IMG/VR virus record: IMGVR_UViG_3300045110_000206
Coordinates: 1 to 30,669 of that record
Source of the DNA: a virus
Length of the DNA stretch: 30,669 nucleotides
Direction: 5' to 3' (one strand)
The notes beneath the pieces were generated by a model. It saw only the letters and a list, made by a program, of their open reading frames with translations. It searched no databases and was not told where the DNA came from. Shown piece by piece: positions 24,853-30,669 of the stretch; position 1 is the first letter of the stretch, and the number at the start of each line of letters is the position of its first letter. The position numbers and the translations under genes were made by a program.

Positions 24853-24963
24853 TTACCTCCCTCCGAATATCCACCAGACGATCGACCCGGCGGCGTACCA
24901 GATCGCGACCCACAGCAGCGCGCCAAGCGCCATGATGATGATGTGCGCGCGCCGGACGGTCAT
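24853..24963 (-). CDS. 36-aa membrane mini-protein, lysis candidate
   Basis: MTVRRAHIIIMALGALLWVA begins at an ATGA overlap with the endolysin stop and ends GSIVWWIFGGR. One transmembrane helix after a basic N-terminus. Translational coupling to the amidase suggests a lysis role (holin or antiholin), inferred from position. Confidence 0.55.
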   Translation of the reverse strand: MTVRRAHIIIMALGALLWVAIWYAAGSIVWWIFGGR

Positions 24964-25724
24964 AGCGGCCGCGCGTAGCTGCTGGGGATGAACCCAATCC
25001 CCGGCTCGGTCGTTGGACTATCCGACACCCACAGCCAGCCATCCTGCTCCTGGCCCATGTTGATGACATCCCCCACGCTCAGCCACGTCTGCCCGTTATC
25101 CGGCCCGCCGGCCAGGGGCGCGGCGGGGCTGCGCGACGTAAACACGGCGCACGGCGCGACCACGGTGTACGGGCTATAGGCGGGGGCTGGAGCGAGCACC
25201 GTGTCGCGCCAGGCGATAAACTCAGCGTGTGTCCAGTTTGTAGGGTCTTTCTTGCGGACGTAGGGGCCATCGATCGCGATCTGGCCGTGCGTCTCGATCG
25301 CCGGGATGGGGATCTGATAGTCATGGGTCAGTTTATTCAGCAGCCACGCCAGCGCGTCCTTTTGCACGGCTGGCCACGACTCGCCGCTGGCGTGCAGACA
25401 CTCGATGCCGATCGAGTGCGGATTGCTGTAGGCCGGCTGGGCTGTCCAGTTCCCGTTGCTCTGCTGGCCGCCGGCGTGCCAGGCCTGGTACAGTCGGCTA
25501 TCCAAAAACTGGATAATCTCGCCATGTTTGCCGATCAGAAAGTCGCTCGATACATCAGCGGAGTGGTACAAATAGCCGGCGGCGCTCTCCAGCGTCTGCC
25601 CTTTCGCGCCCTCGGTCGAATGCACGACGATCGCGGACGGCGCATAGGGGCGCGTGGCGTAGCCATGGTAGACGGGGTAGGCGCGGGCCTTGTCGTAGGT
25701 CGTCGCGTCGATGTGGTACGTCAT
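24960..25724 (-). CDS. Endolysin: N-acetylmuramoyl-L-alanine amidase with SH3-like domain
   Basis: 254 aa from the ATG at 25724 (ATGA overlap with the upstream gene; GGGAG nearby). The Amidase_2 domain spans about residues 20-170: IVVHSTEG supplies the first Zn ligand His35, WHAGG is at 82-86, SIGIECLH at 104-111, ETHGQIA gives His146, and KKDPTNW (158-164) the last ligand and transition-state residue region. Residues about 186-254 form an SH3b-like wall-binding domain (TSRSP, QTWLSVGDVI, DGWLWVSD, IGFIPSSYA). Cleaves the amide bond of peptidoglycan to release progeny. Confidence 0.9.
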   Translation of the reverse strand: MTYHIDATTYDKARAYPVYHGYATRPYAPSAIVVHSTEGAKGQTLESAAGYLYHSADVSSDFLIGKHGEIIQFLDSRLYQAWHAGGQQSNGNWTAQPAYSNPHSIGIECLHASGESWPAVQKDALAWLLNKLTHDYQIPIPAIETHGQIAIDGPYVRKKDPTNWTHAEFIAWRDTVLAPAPAYSPYTVVAPCAVFTSRSPAAPLAGGPDNGQTWLSVGDVINMGQEQDGWLWVSDSPTTEPGIGFIPSSYARPL

Positions 25725-26104
25725 AGCCATCTCCCGAGCAGCTGCGCCAGCAGCAGGATGGTCATCGCGCCAAGCCAGAGGTTGAGATACAGTTGGCGCC
25801 GGCCGCGCTCGCCACGATCGGACGACAGCCACTCTTCGATGTGTGTGACCCGCTGGACAAGGTTGGTCATCACGTTGAGATTGAGATCGGCCTGGTCGTA
25901 GCGCCGGAGGAGCTTGCGCGTGCTGTCGTCGATGTTGCCGTCGGCCACCGCGCCCACGATGCCGACCTCGCGCCGCAGATCCTCGCGCTCGTTCAGCAGT
26001 TCGACGGGGGCGTGCATGTCGCCGGCGCTGGCAATCTGGATCTCGATATGCTCCAGCCGCCGAATCTTGGCCTGGCGGATTTTGGCTAAGGCCTCGTCAC
26101 GCAT
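25721..26104 (-). CDS. Coiled-coil protein with C-terminal TM helix
   Basis: About 127 aa starting MRDEALAKIRQAKIRRLEHI (ATG at 26104; a GTG lies three bases upstream). Polar helical coiled coil, then a basic stretch (GERGRRQLYLN) and a C-terminal membrane helix (LWLGAMTILLLAQLLGRWL). The layout resembles tail-anchored phage proteins next to endolysins, such as XhlA-like haemolysin/holin accessory proteins. It overlaps the upstream gene by 8 nt and is coupled to the endolysin. Confidence 0.6.
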   Translation of the reverse strand: MRDEALAKIRQAKIRRLEHIEIQIASAGDMHAPVELLNEREDLRREVGIVGAVADGNIDDSTRKLLRRYDQADLNLNVMTNLVQRVTHIEEWLSSDRGERGRRQLYLNLWLGAMTILLLAQLLGRWL

Positions 26105-26573
26105 CACGCGCCGCCTTGATGTCCAGCAGCGCCGTTACCTCATCCCAGCGCGCCAGCACGCCGCGCAGCCCGACGGTCAGGCGGATGCGCTCATCGCGCT
26201 GCAATTCGTCCTGGATGACCTCATGCTCGATCGTGGCGATCTCGTCATTGATGGCGGCGATCTGAGCGAGGATCTGGTCAATCAGCGGGCCGCGCCGATC
26301 GAACTCGGTCTGGAGCGAGCGGATCATCGTGGTCGTCTCGTGATGCCGATCGCGCAGATCGGCGATCAGGCTGGCCTCGTTGCGCCCTAAGCGCGTGTTG
26401 ATCGACTCCTCGATCCGCGCGATGTCCATCTGGAGGCTGGTCGTTTTGGCTTCCAGCGCTTTGAGAATGCGAAACGACAGTAGATCGATCGCGGCCTCGG
26501 GTACGTGCAGCGCGCGCAGCTCAGCGATGCTGGTGCGAATATCGAGCGGCAAAAATTGGGTGTTGTGCGACAT
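26097..26573 (-). CDS. Coiled-coil protein, 158 aa
   Basis: MSHNTQFLPLDIRTSIAELR followed by almost continuous heptad-like helix (ILKALEAKTTSLQMDIARIE, then IDQILAQIAAINDEIATIE). No motif or membrane segment. First gene of the leftward lysis/packaging operon, divergent from another coiled-coil gene at 26724. Confidence 0.55.
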   Translation of the reverse strand: MSHNTQFLPLDIRTSIAELRALHVPEAAIDLLSFRILKALEAKTTSLQMDIARIEESINTRLGRNEASLIADLRDRHHETTTMIRSLQTEFDRRGPLIDQILAQIAAINDEIATIEHEVIQDELQRDERIRLTVGLRGVLARWDEVTALLDIKAARDA

Positions 26574-26723
26574 GTGCGCGGACTCGGGGCGCCGGAGGTG
26601 TGGTATCTCAGTTTACCATAACACGCAAGCCCATGTGTGCTAGAATAGATCGCAATCAGGCCGGGCGTGCGTCGGAGGTGTGGTGACCCAGGCGTAGGCC
26701 CGGCCTGTGGAGTGGAGTCGCGG
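26574..26723. promoter_or_regulatory. Divergent intergenic region with 16-nt repeats
   Basis: Between two divergent genes. GCG(C/T)CGGAGGTGTGGT occurs at 26589-26604 and 26669-26684, exactly 80 bp apart and identical at 15 of 16 positions. TGCTAGAAT at 26638-26646 is an extended -10 box for the rightward gene; no good -35 is seen. A weaker TGTTATGGT-like extended -10 faces leftward. The repeats could be operators for a regulator outside the window. Confidence 0.5.
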
Positions 26724-27131
26724 ATGCACAATGCGCAGATAGCGGCGCAGCTCAGCGCGATCGCGGCGCGCCTTGAGGGGATCGAGACACGGCTGGCGGC
26801 GCGGGTCTCGGAGGCGGAGATCCGCCGCGCCATGCATGACGTGCTCGACACGCTCGGCCTGGTCGTCCAGCTGAAAGAGCTGAAGATCAGCGAGCGCGAG
26901 CAGCTCGCCATCCTGGTGGGACTCGCCGCAGAGCTGCTGAGCGAAGCGCGCACCCACGAGCAGGCGCGCCAGGCGACGCAGGCGGACGCCGGGACGCAAG
27001 TGGACGATCGGAGTTTGGAGATTATGCACTTGCTGGTGCAGCTGCGCGAGCTGGGCCGCAAGCATGTCGCGGGGCTATACGATCTGGAGCGCGCGATCGA
27101 GGCGCAGCGAGCGACCGATCGGGCGCCGTGA
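26724..27131 (+). CDS. Coiled-coil protein, 135 aa (plus strand)
   Basis: The ATG at 26724 has TGGAG six bases upstream. MHNAQIAAQLSAIAARLEGIE leads into a long Ala/Glu/Arg-rich coiled coil with QLKELKISEREQLAILVG. One of only two genes on the plus strand. Transcribed as a single unit ending at the hairpin at 27153-27199. No function known. Confidence 0.55.
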   Translation: MHNAQIAAQLSAIAARLEGIETRLAARVSEAEIRRAMHDVLDTLGLVVQLKELKISEREQLAILVGLAAELLSEARTHEQARQATQADAGTQVDDRSLEIMHLLVQLRELGRKHVAGLYDLERAIEAQRATDRAP

Positions 27132-27152
27132 CAGGCGTGGCCTGTGGACATG

Positions 27153-27199
27153 CAAAACAATCGCCCCGTTCTCGAATTGAGAACGGGGCGATTGTTTTG
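27153..27199 (+). terminator. Perfect 21-bp hairpin terminator
   Basis: Positions 27153-27173 are the exact reverse complement of 27179-27199 around the 5-nt loop GAATT. The stem starts CAAAACAATCGCCCC and ends GGGGCGATTGTTTTG, so each strand ends in an A/T tract with TTTT, as expected of a bidirectional terminator. It follows the rightward coiled-coil gene by about 20 nt. Confidence 0.9.
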
Positions 27200-27537
27200 T
27201 GGGGATCGCGCGCCGCCCTTGCCGGGGCAGCAGCTACGCGACCAATCCCACAATACTGTCGTGTGGGGCAGCGGCTCCGTTTACACTGAAAGCAGCGCCT
27301 GGAATGTGTCCCGGTTCCAGGAAGCCCTTATCCGCTTTGTCACCCCTGGCGGGCATTGGTGCGGCGGCCGCTCGTTCGCACTGGATGAACCCAGCGATCG
27401 ACTGCTGCGAGGAACACCGCGCCGCTAGGATAGCACAACCGTGCGCTCGACGCAAGACCGCCGCGATCCATTGGCGCGGATCGCGGCGGTTCCGACTGCG
27501 TGCGTGCGTGCGGTGCGGCGAGTATAGCACAGGCGGG
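27200..27537. other. Gap between convergent genes
   Basis: No convincing gene. The open frames here are low-complexity high-G+C readings. The region holds one strong hairpin (27457-27490) near the end of the leftward gene. I see no promoter pair or RNA gene. Confidence 0.5.
27457..27490 (-). terminator. 13-bp hairpin downstream of the Cys/His-rich gene
   Basis: ACCGCCGCGATCC at 27457-27469 pairs perfectly with GGATCGCGGCGGT at 27478-27490 over an 8-nt loop. It lies about 50 nt beyond the stop of the leftward gene. There is no T-run, so Rho-independent termination would be inefficient. Confidence 0.45.
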
Positions 27538-27963
27538 CTAGCGGCGTCCATTCGCCGGCGCAGCCTCGTGCGGCCAGTCGAACTTCAGCGCGCAGTAGCC
27601 GCGGCTGTTGAGCTGCTCCCCAGGAATGTGCTGCGCGGCCGAGGGGCAGCCCCAGAAGCCCGGCAGATCCCCGCGCGCGGCGACCCAGCGGATGCGCGCC
27701 GGCCGCCCGTCGTGCCGCGTGTGCAGCGGACAGCACGGCTCGCCGTCGCCGTCGATGAGCGGCTGCGTCAAGGGCTTGGCTTGGGGCTTGCCCCCGCCGA
27801 ACGCGGGCCGCTTAGGCGCGCTGTAGCCGCGCTTGGTGAGCGCGCGCGAGACCAGCTCGATCCGGTCGATCGTCTCTTTCGTGGTGGTCGCGTAGATTGT
27901 CCAGGTGAAGCCGTTGATCTCGACCTGGGTGGAGGGGATGCAGGGCTCAGAGAGTTCGCTCAT
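27538..27963 (-). CDS. Cys/His-rich phage protein, 141 aa
   Basis: VEINGFTWTIYATTTKETIDRIELVSRAL opens a small alpha/beta domain, a linker (FGGGKPQAKPLTQPLIDGD) follows, and the C-terminal CCPLHTRHDGRPARIR...GFWGCPSAAQHI has Cys and His spacing like a topoisomerase-type or short zinc ribbon. Likely nucleic acid binding. No strong Shine-Dalgarno precedes the ATG. Confidence 0.6.
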   Translation of the reverse strand: MSELSEPCIPSTQVEINGFTWTIYATTTKETIDRIELVSRALTKRGYSAPKRPAFGGGKPQAKPLTQPLIDGDGEPCCPLHTRHDGRPARIRWVAARGDLPGFWGCPSAAQHIPGEQLNSRGYCALKFDWPHEAAPANGRR

Positions 27964-28001
27964 GATCGTTTCGCTTTCGTTGTTGAGTTGATTGTACTAC
28001 G

Positions 28002-28091
28002 TTAATCGTTCGGGTTCTCAATCGGTTCGACCGGGCCGACCGGGCCATTGCCGATCGGAGCGGTCTCAGTTGGCGGGGTGTCGTCGGGCAT
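28002..28091 (-). CDS. 29-aa Pro-rich peptide
   Basis: MPDDTPPTETAPIGNGPVGP, then EPIENPND, with GTGAGG seven bases upstream of the ATG at 28091. Acidic, Pro/Gly-rich, no cysteine. It is the first cistron after the promoter at 28150-28177. It may be a leader peptide. Confidence 0.45.
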   Translation of the reverse strand: MPDDTPPTETAPIGNGPVGPVEPIENPND

Positions 28092-28149
28092 GTTGACCTC
28101 ACTTTCCACTGATTAACTATCGTTATTCTTAGTAAACAGCATTTCGATT

Positions 28150-28177
28150 ATTGTAGACAGCGCTAAAGCATTGTCGA
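28150..28177 (-). promoter_or_regulatory. Sigma70-like promoter for the 29-aa/Cys-rich operon
   Basis: On the minus strand TCGACA and TACAAT are separated by 16 bases, about 60 nt upstream of the 29-aa ORF. The segment is A/T-rich compared with its surroundings. Confidence 0.55.
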
Positions 28178-28195
28178 TGCCATTTGCGCCGCGAA

Positions 28196-28212
28196 CCCCG
28201 GCGTTGCCGGGG
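28196..28212 (-). terminator. GC-rich hairpin after the GIY-YIG gene
   Basis: CCCCGGC and GCCGGGG form a 7-bp stem over GTT, nine bases beyond the stop of the GIY-YIG gene. There is no T-run beyond TTC, so it is a weak or Rho-assisted terminator. Confidence 0.5.
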
Positions 28213-28220
28213 CAGGTTCA

Positions 28221-28715
28221 TCACAGTAAATCATCGTCTATCCCAGAAGGCGCGGGGATCCGCCGCCCTCTCCACTCCTGCTGCACTTTGATTTCAAGCC
28301 AGTCCATGCGGCCGAGCTCGATCGCGGGCAACTCCTCCAGGTCACCTGCCCCGAAGAAGTCGGGGAGGGTCAGCTGCTCGACCACGGGCGGAAGGGGCAG
28401 CGCTCTGGGCTTGCGACCTTTCGCTGCGCAGCAGGCCGGGCAGAACACATGCGTTTCCTTGCGGCGCTTGATCAGCTTCTCGGTCGCGAGCGGCGCCGGC
28501 CAGTGGTAGATCTCGAAGACCAGGCCCTGCTTGAGCGCAGCGGCGACGATCTTGGCGCCCTTGCCCGCCAGATGCTTCGCAATCCGCGCGTCCAAGTCTT
28601 CGGTAAAACCCAGGTAGTGCCGAGCTTGGGCGCGCGGATTGCTCAGGTTGCCCAGCGGCGCGGAGAAGTGAAACAGGTAGACTGTTCCAATGGTAGCGGC
28701 ATTCCAGGGCCACAT
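28221..28715 (-). CDS. GIY-YIG nuclease-like protein
   Basis: 164 aa. VYLFHF (12-17) stands for GIY, HYLGFTEDLDARIAKHL (33-49) for YIG with Arg44 and His48, and EKLIKRRKETHVFCPAC (79-95) supplies the downstream Glu and a CPAC motif often seen after this domain. The C-terminal part (PPVVEQLTLPDFFG) is probably disordered. The start abuts the stop of the gene before it. Could cut DNA in recombination or host degradation; homing is unlikely as it sits in an operon. Confidence 0.8.
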   Translation of the reverse strand: MWPWNAATIGTVYLFHFSAPLGNLSNPRAQARHYLGFTEDLDARIAKHLAGKGAKIVAAALKQGLVFEIYHWPAPLATEKLIKRRKETHVFCPACCAAKGRKPRALPLPPVVEQLTLPDFFGAGDLEELPAIELGRMDWLEIKVQQEWRGRRIPAPSGIDDDLL

Positions 28716-29402
28716 CTATGCGGCCTCGCTGTACAGGCGCTGGCGCGCCGCGCAGAGCCGCTGCCCGAGCTCGGAGGGCGTCGGCTCAACATCCCCATCG
28801 TCGAAGCGCTCCATGTCATCGTGGGCAGTCTCCAAGCCAATACAGAGCGCGATCGGCCAATGCATATTCGCGCCGGCGGCGCAATTGCAGATCCAATCGC
28901 CGTCCATCGTGAGCAGGTGAGCCGGCTGGCCTGGTCGGCTACTCGGCACGAGCCGCGCGCCGCTCGGCAGTACATCGGGCCGGACGCCGGCGCGGTACTG
29001 GGCGAGCGCGTTGGTGAACGCCGTGGCGGCCGCGCGCTCCGCCTTGCGATGCGCCAGATCTCCCGTGGCGTCGGCCAGCCGGGCGGCGTCGCTGTGTTCG
29101 ATCGCCAGCCGCTCCAAGGCGCCCTCGATCGCCGCGTCGAGTGGCCCGGCGGCCCACTTCTCATCGTAGCGGGCGATCCAGCCTTCGACATCACTGGGCA
29201 TCCAGTCGCCCGTGATCGCGGTGAGCTGCCGCGCCACCAGGCGGTACTTGCTGGCGTAATCCAGGCCGCGCCAGCGCGCCGCCCGCGCCTCGCCTTTGAG
29301 CGACAGGAAGACGGCGAGGAACTGGGCATCAGCTTCGGCCATGCGGGCGTCTGCTTCGGCGGTGTGGAGGGCGGTGGCGACGATGGTGTCGATGGTCTTC
29401 AT
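28716..29402 (-). CDS. Unknown protein with degenerate SWIM-like zinc motif, 228 aa
   Basis: ATG at 29402 with AGGA seven bases upstream; the longer frame to 29456 starts inside the promoter. N-terminal half is helical and Ala-rich. About residues 180-205 read TMDGDWICNCAAGANMHWP then CIGLE, resembling a SWIM finger (CxC...CxH) with the second half altered. First gene of the leftward operon controlled by the divergent operators; followed directly by the GIY-YIG gene. Confidence 0.6.
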   Translation of the reverse strand: MKTIDTIVATALHTAEADARMAEADAQFLAVFLSLKGEARAARWRGLDYASKYRLVARQLTAITGDWMPSDVEGWIARYDEKWAAGPLDAAIEGALERLAIEHSDAARLADATGDLAHRKAERAAATAFTNALAQYRAGVRPDVLPSGARLVPSSRPGQPAHLLTMDGDWICNCAAGANMHWPIALCIGLETAHDDMERFDDGDVEPTPSELGQRLCAARQRLYSEAA

Positions 29403-29426
29403 TGCGGTGTCCTGTGGTGTTACAAC

Positions 29427-29501
29427 GGTATCAAATTGACACCTGAATTGTACCACAGGACTGACATCCTGTCAATACCCTATTGACACCGAATTGATAC
29501 C
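29427..29501. promoter_or_regulatory. Operator array between divergent promoters
   Basis: Palindromic sites: GGTATCAAATTGACACC (29427-29443), TGACATCCTGTCA (29462-29474), TGTCAATACCCTATTGACA (29470-29488) and the direct pair TTGACACC/TTGATACC (29483-29501). The half-site TTGAYACC recurs in both orientations and overlaps both promoters. The small ribbon-helix-helix protein encoded next door is the obvious ligand, inferred. Confidence 0.75.
29447..29475 (-). promoter_or_regulatory. Leftward sigma70 promoter
   Basis: TTGACA (29475-29470) and TACAAT (29452-29447) on the minus strand with a 17-base spacer, about 45 nt upstream of the 228-aa gene. Embedded in the operator array. Confidence 0.8.
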
Positions 29502-29511
29502 GTGCTATAGT
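29483..29511 (+). promoter_or_regulatory. Rightward sigma70 promoter
   Basis: TTGACA (29483-29488) and TATAGT (29506-29511) with a 17-base spacer. Drives the ribbon-helix-helix gene at 29548. The -35 box is shared with an operator half-site, so autorepression is expected. Confidence 0.85.
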
Positions 29512-29547
29512 GAGTTGCGTTGAGTGATCAAGCAAAGAGAGGGTGTT

Positions 29548-29766
29548 ATGAGCGAGAGTCAAGAAAAGGCTTATCGGCTGCGAATCCCTGAAGATTTGTA
29601 TGCTGAGGTCGAGCGGGTGGCGGTGGCGGAAGACCGGAGCGTAAACGGCCAAATCGTGGCGTTTCTGCGCGAATCGGTGCGGCGCTGGAATATGCGGCAG
29701 GCGCGGCGCGAGAGTGAGGGGTATACTACCGAAGACATAGAAGACCCCGATCTCGTGGCCGCGTAA
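29548..29766 (+). CDS. Ribbon-helix-helix (Arc/CopG-like) repressor
   Basis: 72 aa; ATG at 29548 preceded by AGAGAGGG. A beta strand KAYRLRIPE (7-15), helix DLYAEVERVAVAEDR (16-30), turn and second helix SVNGQIVAFLRESVRRW (31-47) form the RHH fold; the rest is acidic. Arc-like repressors bind short operators as dimers or tetramers. It sits beside four palindromic half-site clusters and divergent promoters, so it probably represses itself and the leftward operon, a candidate lysis-lysogeny or early/late switch. Confidence 0.88.
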   Translation: MSESQEKAYRLRIPEDLYAEVERVAVAEDRSVNGQIVAFLRESVRRWNMRQARRESEGYTTEDIEDPDLVAA

Positions 29767-29788
29767 CCATCCACGAGACGGGGTTTTC
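29745..29788 (+). terminator. Intrinsic terminator of the repressor gene
   Basis: CCCCGATCTCGTGG pairs with CCACGAGACGGGG (one bulged base) and is followed by TTTT. The left arm lies inside the last codons of the gene. Confidence 0.85.
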
Positions 29789-29838
29789 TACTGAGTGAAG
29801 CCGCCAGTTGTCCACGCCGCCGGCTTGCACTCTATGTG

Positions 29839-29934
29839 TCAGCGCTTCTCTCGCTTTCGCTTGATCAGCACCTTAACAACCAAAGAAGGTTCGCCGCCCA
29901 CGAAACCAATCGTGACGAGCGGCAGATGAATCAA
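29839..29934 (-). CDS. Possible 31-aa basic peptide
   Basis: A TTG at 29934 opens LIHLPLVTIGFVGGEPSLVV and ends KRKREKR. It lies in an otherwise empty 190-nt stretch between the repressor terminator and the membrane protein gene. No clear Shine-Dalgarno; weak evidence, it may be chance. Confidence 0.2.
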   Translation of the reverse strand: MIHLPLVTIGFVGGEPSLVVKVLIKRKREKR

Positions 29935-29981
29935 TTGTAATCGCAAGTTTGTTCTACACAACGTAGAAACGATCGATTTCT

Positions 29982-30506
29982 TTAGAGCCCGCTGAGCGAA
30001 AGCTGAAGGCGTTTCAGATCGCGCTCACATGTTTCGAGCTGTGGGCCGATGTTCGCGACGAGAGCGATAGTCAGCGCGTCAACGGATGGGAGTCCGGTGA
30101 CCGCCGCGCCGCACGCATCGGTCACGCCCTTCGCCCGATCCTTCAGCGGCCCGTAGCGGGATGGCAGCGCCGCCTGCTGAATTACCTTTTGCCCGCCCGT
30201 GATAATCGCCGCAGCGGCCGTGACCTTGCCTTTCCAAGCGGCCGTTGCGCGGATCTCGTGGCCGAGCTGGCGAAGATCGCGCGTGGCCTGAACCATCGAC
30301 TCGGCGCGGGTGTTCATCGTCTCGACAACGGCCCGCTCATCTACGCTCAACGTCGGCTCAGGAACATTTGTCGAGACGAGCTCGGCAGCCGGCTGCGCCG
30401 GCGCCGGCGTGCTGCTGAACGGGCGCCAGCCGATCGCCAGCGCAAGACCCACCAATACAATGCCGAGTCCGACGATACCGAAGAGTGCGAGGCGTAGAAC
30501 ACGCAT
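29982..30506 (-). CDS. Membrane-anchored protein, 174 aa
   Basis: ATG at 30506 preceded by GGAGG. N-terminal anchor (LALFGIVGLGIVLVGLALAIGW, about residues 6-27) without a lipobox, a Pro/Ala-rich linker, then a helical domain about 55-170 with two Cys. The protein would face outside or the periplasm-equivalent. It lies next to the attachment site, where lysogenic-conversion genes are common, so a superinfection-exclusion or moron role is possible but unproven. Confidence 0.6.
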   Translation of the reverse strand: MRVLRLALFGIVGLGIVLVGLALAIGWRPFSSTPAPAQPAAELVSTNVPEPTLSVDERAVVETMNTRAESMVQATRDLRQLGHEIRATAAWKGKVTAAAAIITGGQKVIQQAALPSRYGPLKDRAKGVTDACGAAVTGLPSVDALTIALVANIGPQLETCERDLKRLQLSLSGL

Positions 30507-30557
30507 ACTTCCTCCGATCGTGGTGGAATGTGGTGCAAGATAGCATCCACGATCAGG

Positions 30558-30585
30558 ATGATACTGGCTTTTTGGATCGCAGCAA
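30558..30585 (-). promoter_or_regulatory. Possible promoter for the membrane protein
   Basis: TTGCTG and TATCAT on the minus strand with a 16-base spacer, about 50 nt upstream of the start. It overlaps the left inverted-repeat arm of the attachment-site region. Confidence 0.4.
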
Positions 30586-30656
30586 ACAGGTAGGAGTGGC
30601 TCCCCGACCAGGATTCGAACCTGGAACCTACTGATTTCCTGCGATCATAAAAAGCC
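30566..30656. repeat. Inverted repeats flanking the tRNA half
   Basis: GGCTTTTT-G-GATCGCAG (30566-30582) and CTGCGATC-AT-AAAAAGCC (30639-30656) are inverted copies, perfect except for a 1-nt length difference in the middle. They bracket the 40-nt tRNA-derived core by 14 nt on one side and 2 nt on the other. They may be integrase binding arms. Confidence 0.7.
30597..30636 (-). other. tRNA 3'-half, probable attP core (tRNA-Asn-like)
   Basis: On the minus strand AATCAGTAGG, then the T-arm CCAGG-TTCGAAT-CCTGG, acceptor strand TCGGGGA, discriminator G and CCA. The 5' half of a tRNA is missing: upstream bases do not form an acceptor, D-arm or anticodon arm. Identity with tRNA-Asn (GTT) breaks off exactly at the anticodon loop, from memory of that tRNA. 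This is the usual crossover site of tyrosine integrases at tRNA genes. Phage-type genes lie on the CCA side, so attP is more likely than a prophage-host junction. No integrase is in the window. Confidence 0.75.
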
Positions 30657-30669
30657 GGCTCAATACACG

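Noticed and set aside
27199-28005. Plus-strand 268-codon frame opposite the Cys/His-rich gene
   Set aside because: Low-complexity Arg/Ala-rich antisense reading with no ribosome site; the minus-strand gene has a better start and Cys/His motifs.
30597-30669. Complete tRNA gene at the right edge
   Set aside because: The bases 5' of the T-arm do not form anticodon, D or acceptor stems, and the acceptor partner of TCGGGGA is missing within the expected distance.

Overview
The window is a nearly contiguous structural-gene block of a tailed, siphovirus-like temperate phage. The DNA is high in G+C, and all but two genes are on the minus strand, so transcription runs from high to low coordinates. 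Neighbouring genes are packed with ATGA, GTGA or TGATG overlaps. The host cannot be fixed from sequence alone. High G+C, sigma70-type -35/-10 boxes, encoded CCA at a tRNA end, and Pro/Thr-rich membrane proteins of a style common in Chloroflexota make a Chloroflexota-like host a low-confidence guess.

Layout in transcription order (right to left). (1) 30.67-29.8 kb: a 40-nt 3' half of a tRNA, most like tRNA-Asn, flanked by inverted repeats (a probable attP), then a membrane-anchored protein. (2) 29.8-27.5 kb: a small regulatory region. A ribbon-helix-helix repressor on the plus strand faces a leftward operon (228-aa unknown, GIY-YIG nuclease) across two sigma70-like promoters and an array of palindromic operators. 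A 29-aa peptide and a Cys/His-rich protein follow. (3) 27.2-24.7 kb: two divergent coiled-coil genes, a coiled-coil/C-terminal TM protein, an amidase-SH3 endolysin and two single-TM mini-proteins (lysis candidates). (4) 24.7-15.0 kb: packaging and head (TerS, TerL, portal, minor head protein, head-tail completion proteins, an 831-aa protease/scaffold fusion, major capsid). (5) 14.98-10.1 kb: an accessory glycan cassette inserted between head and tail genes: two glycosyltransferases, a methyltransferase, a third glycosyltransferase-like protein, a heptose-7-phosphate kinase-like GHMP kinase and a GmhA-like isomerase. (6) 10.2-0 kb: DUF1360-like membrane protein, LamG-like protein, virion proteins, a tail protein with Asp-box repeats, tail assembly chaperone with a possible +1 frameshift, tape measure, distal tail protein, and the start of a further gene running off the left edge.

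Most notable: the heptose/glycosylation cassette inside the morphogenesis operon; two 87-bp composite palindromes in opposite orientation flanking the chaperone-tape-measure-distal-tail block; a 16-residue peptide shared by the capsid and the protease/scaffold protein; a +1 frameshift candidate; and an attP-like tRNA half cut at the anticodon loop. No integrase, repressor of CI type, replication gene or CRISPR array is visible, so the window is only part of the phage genome.
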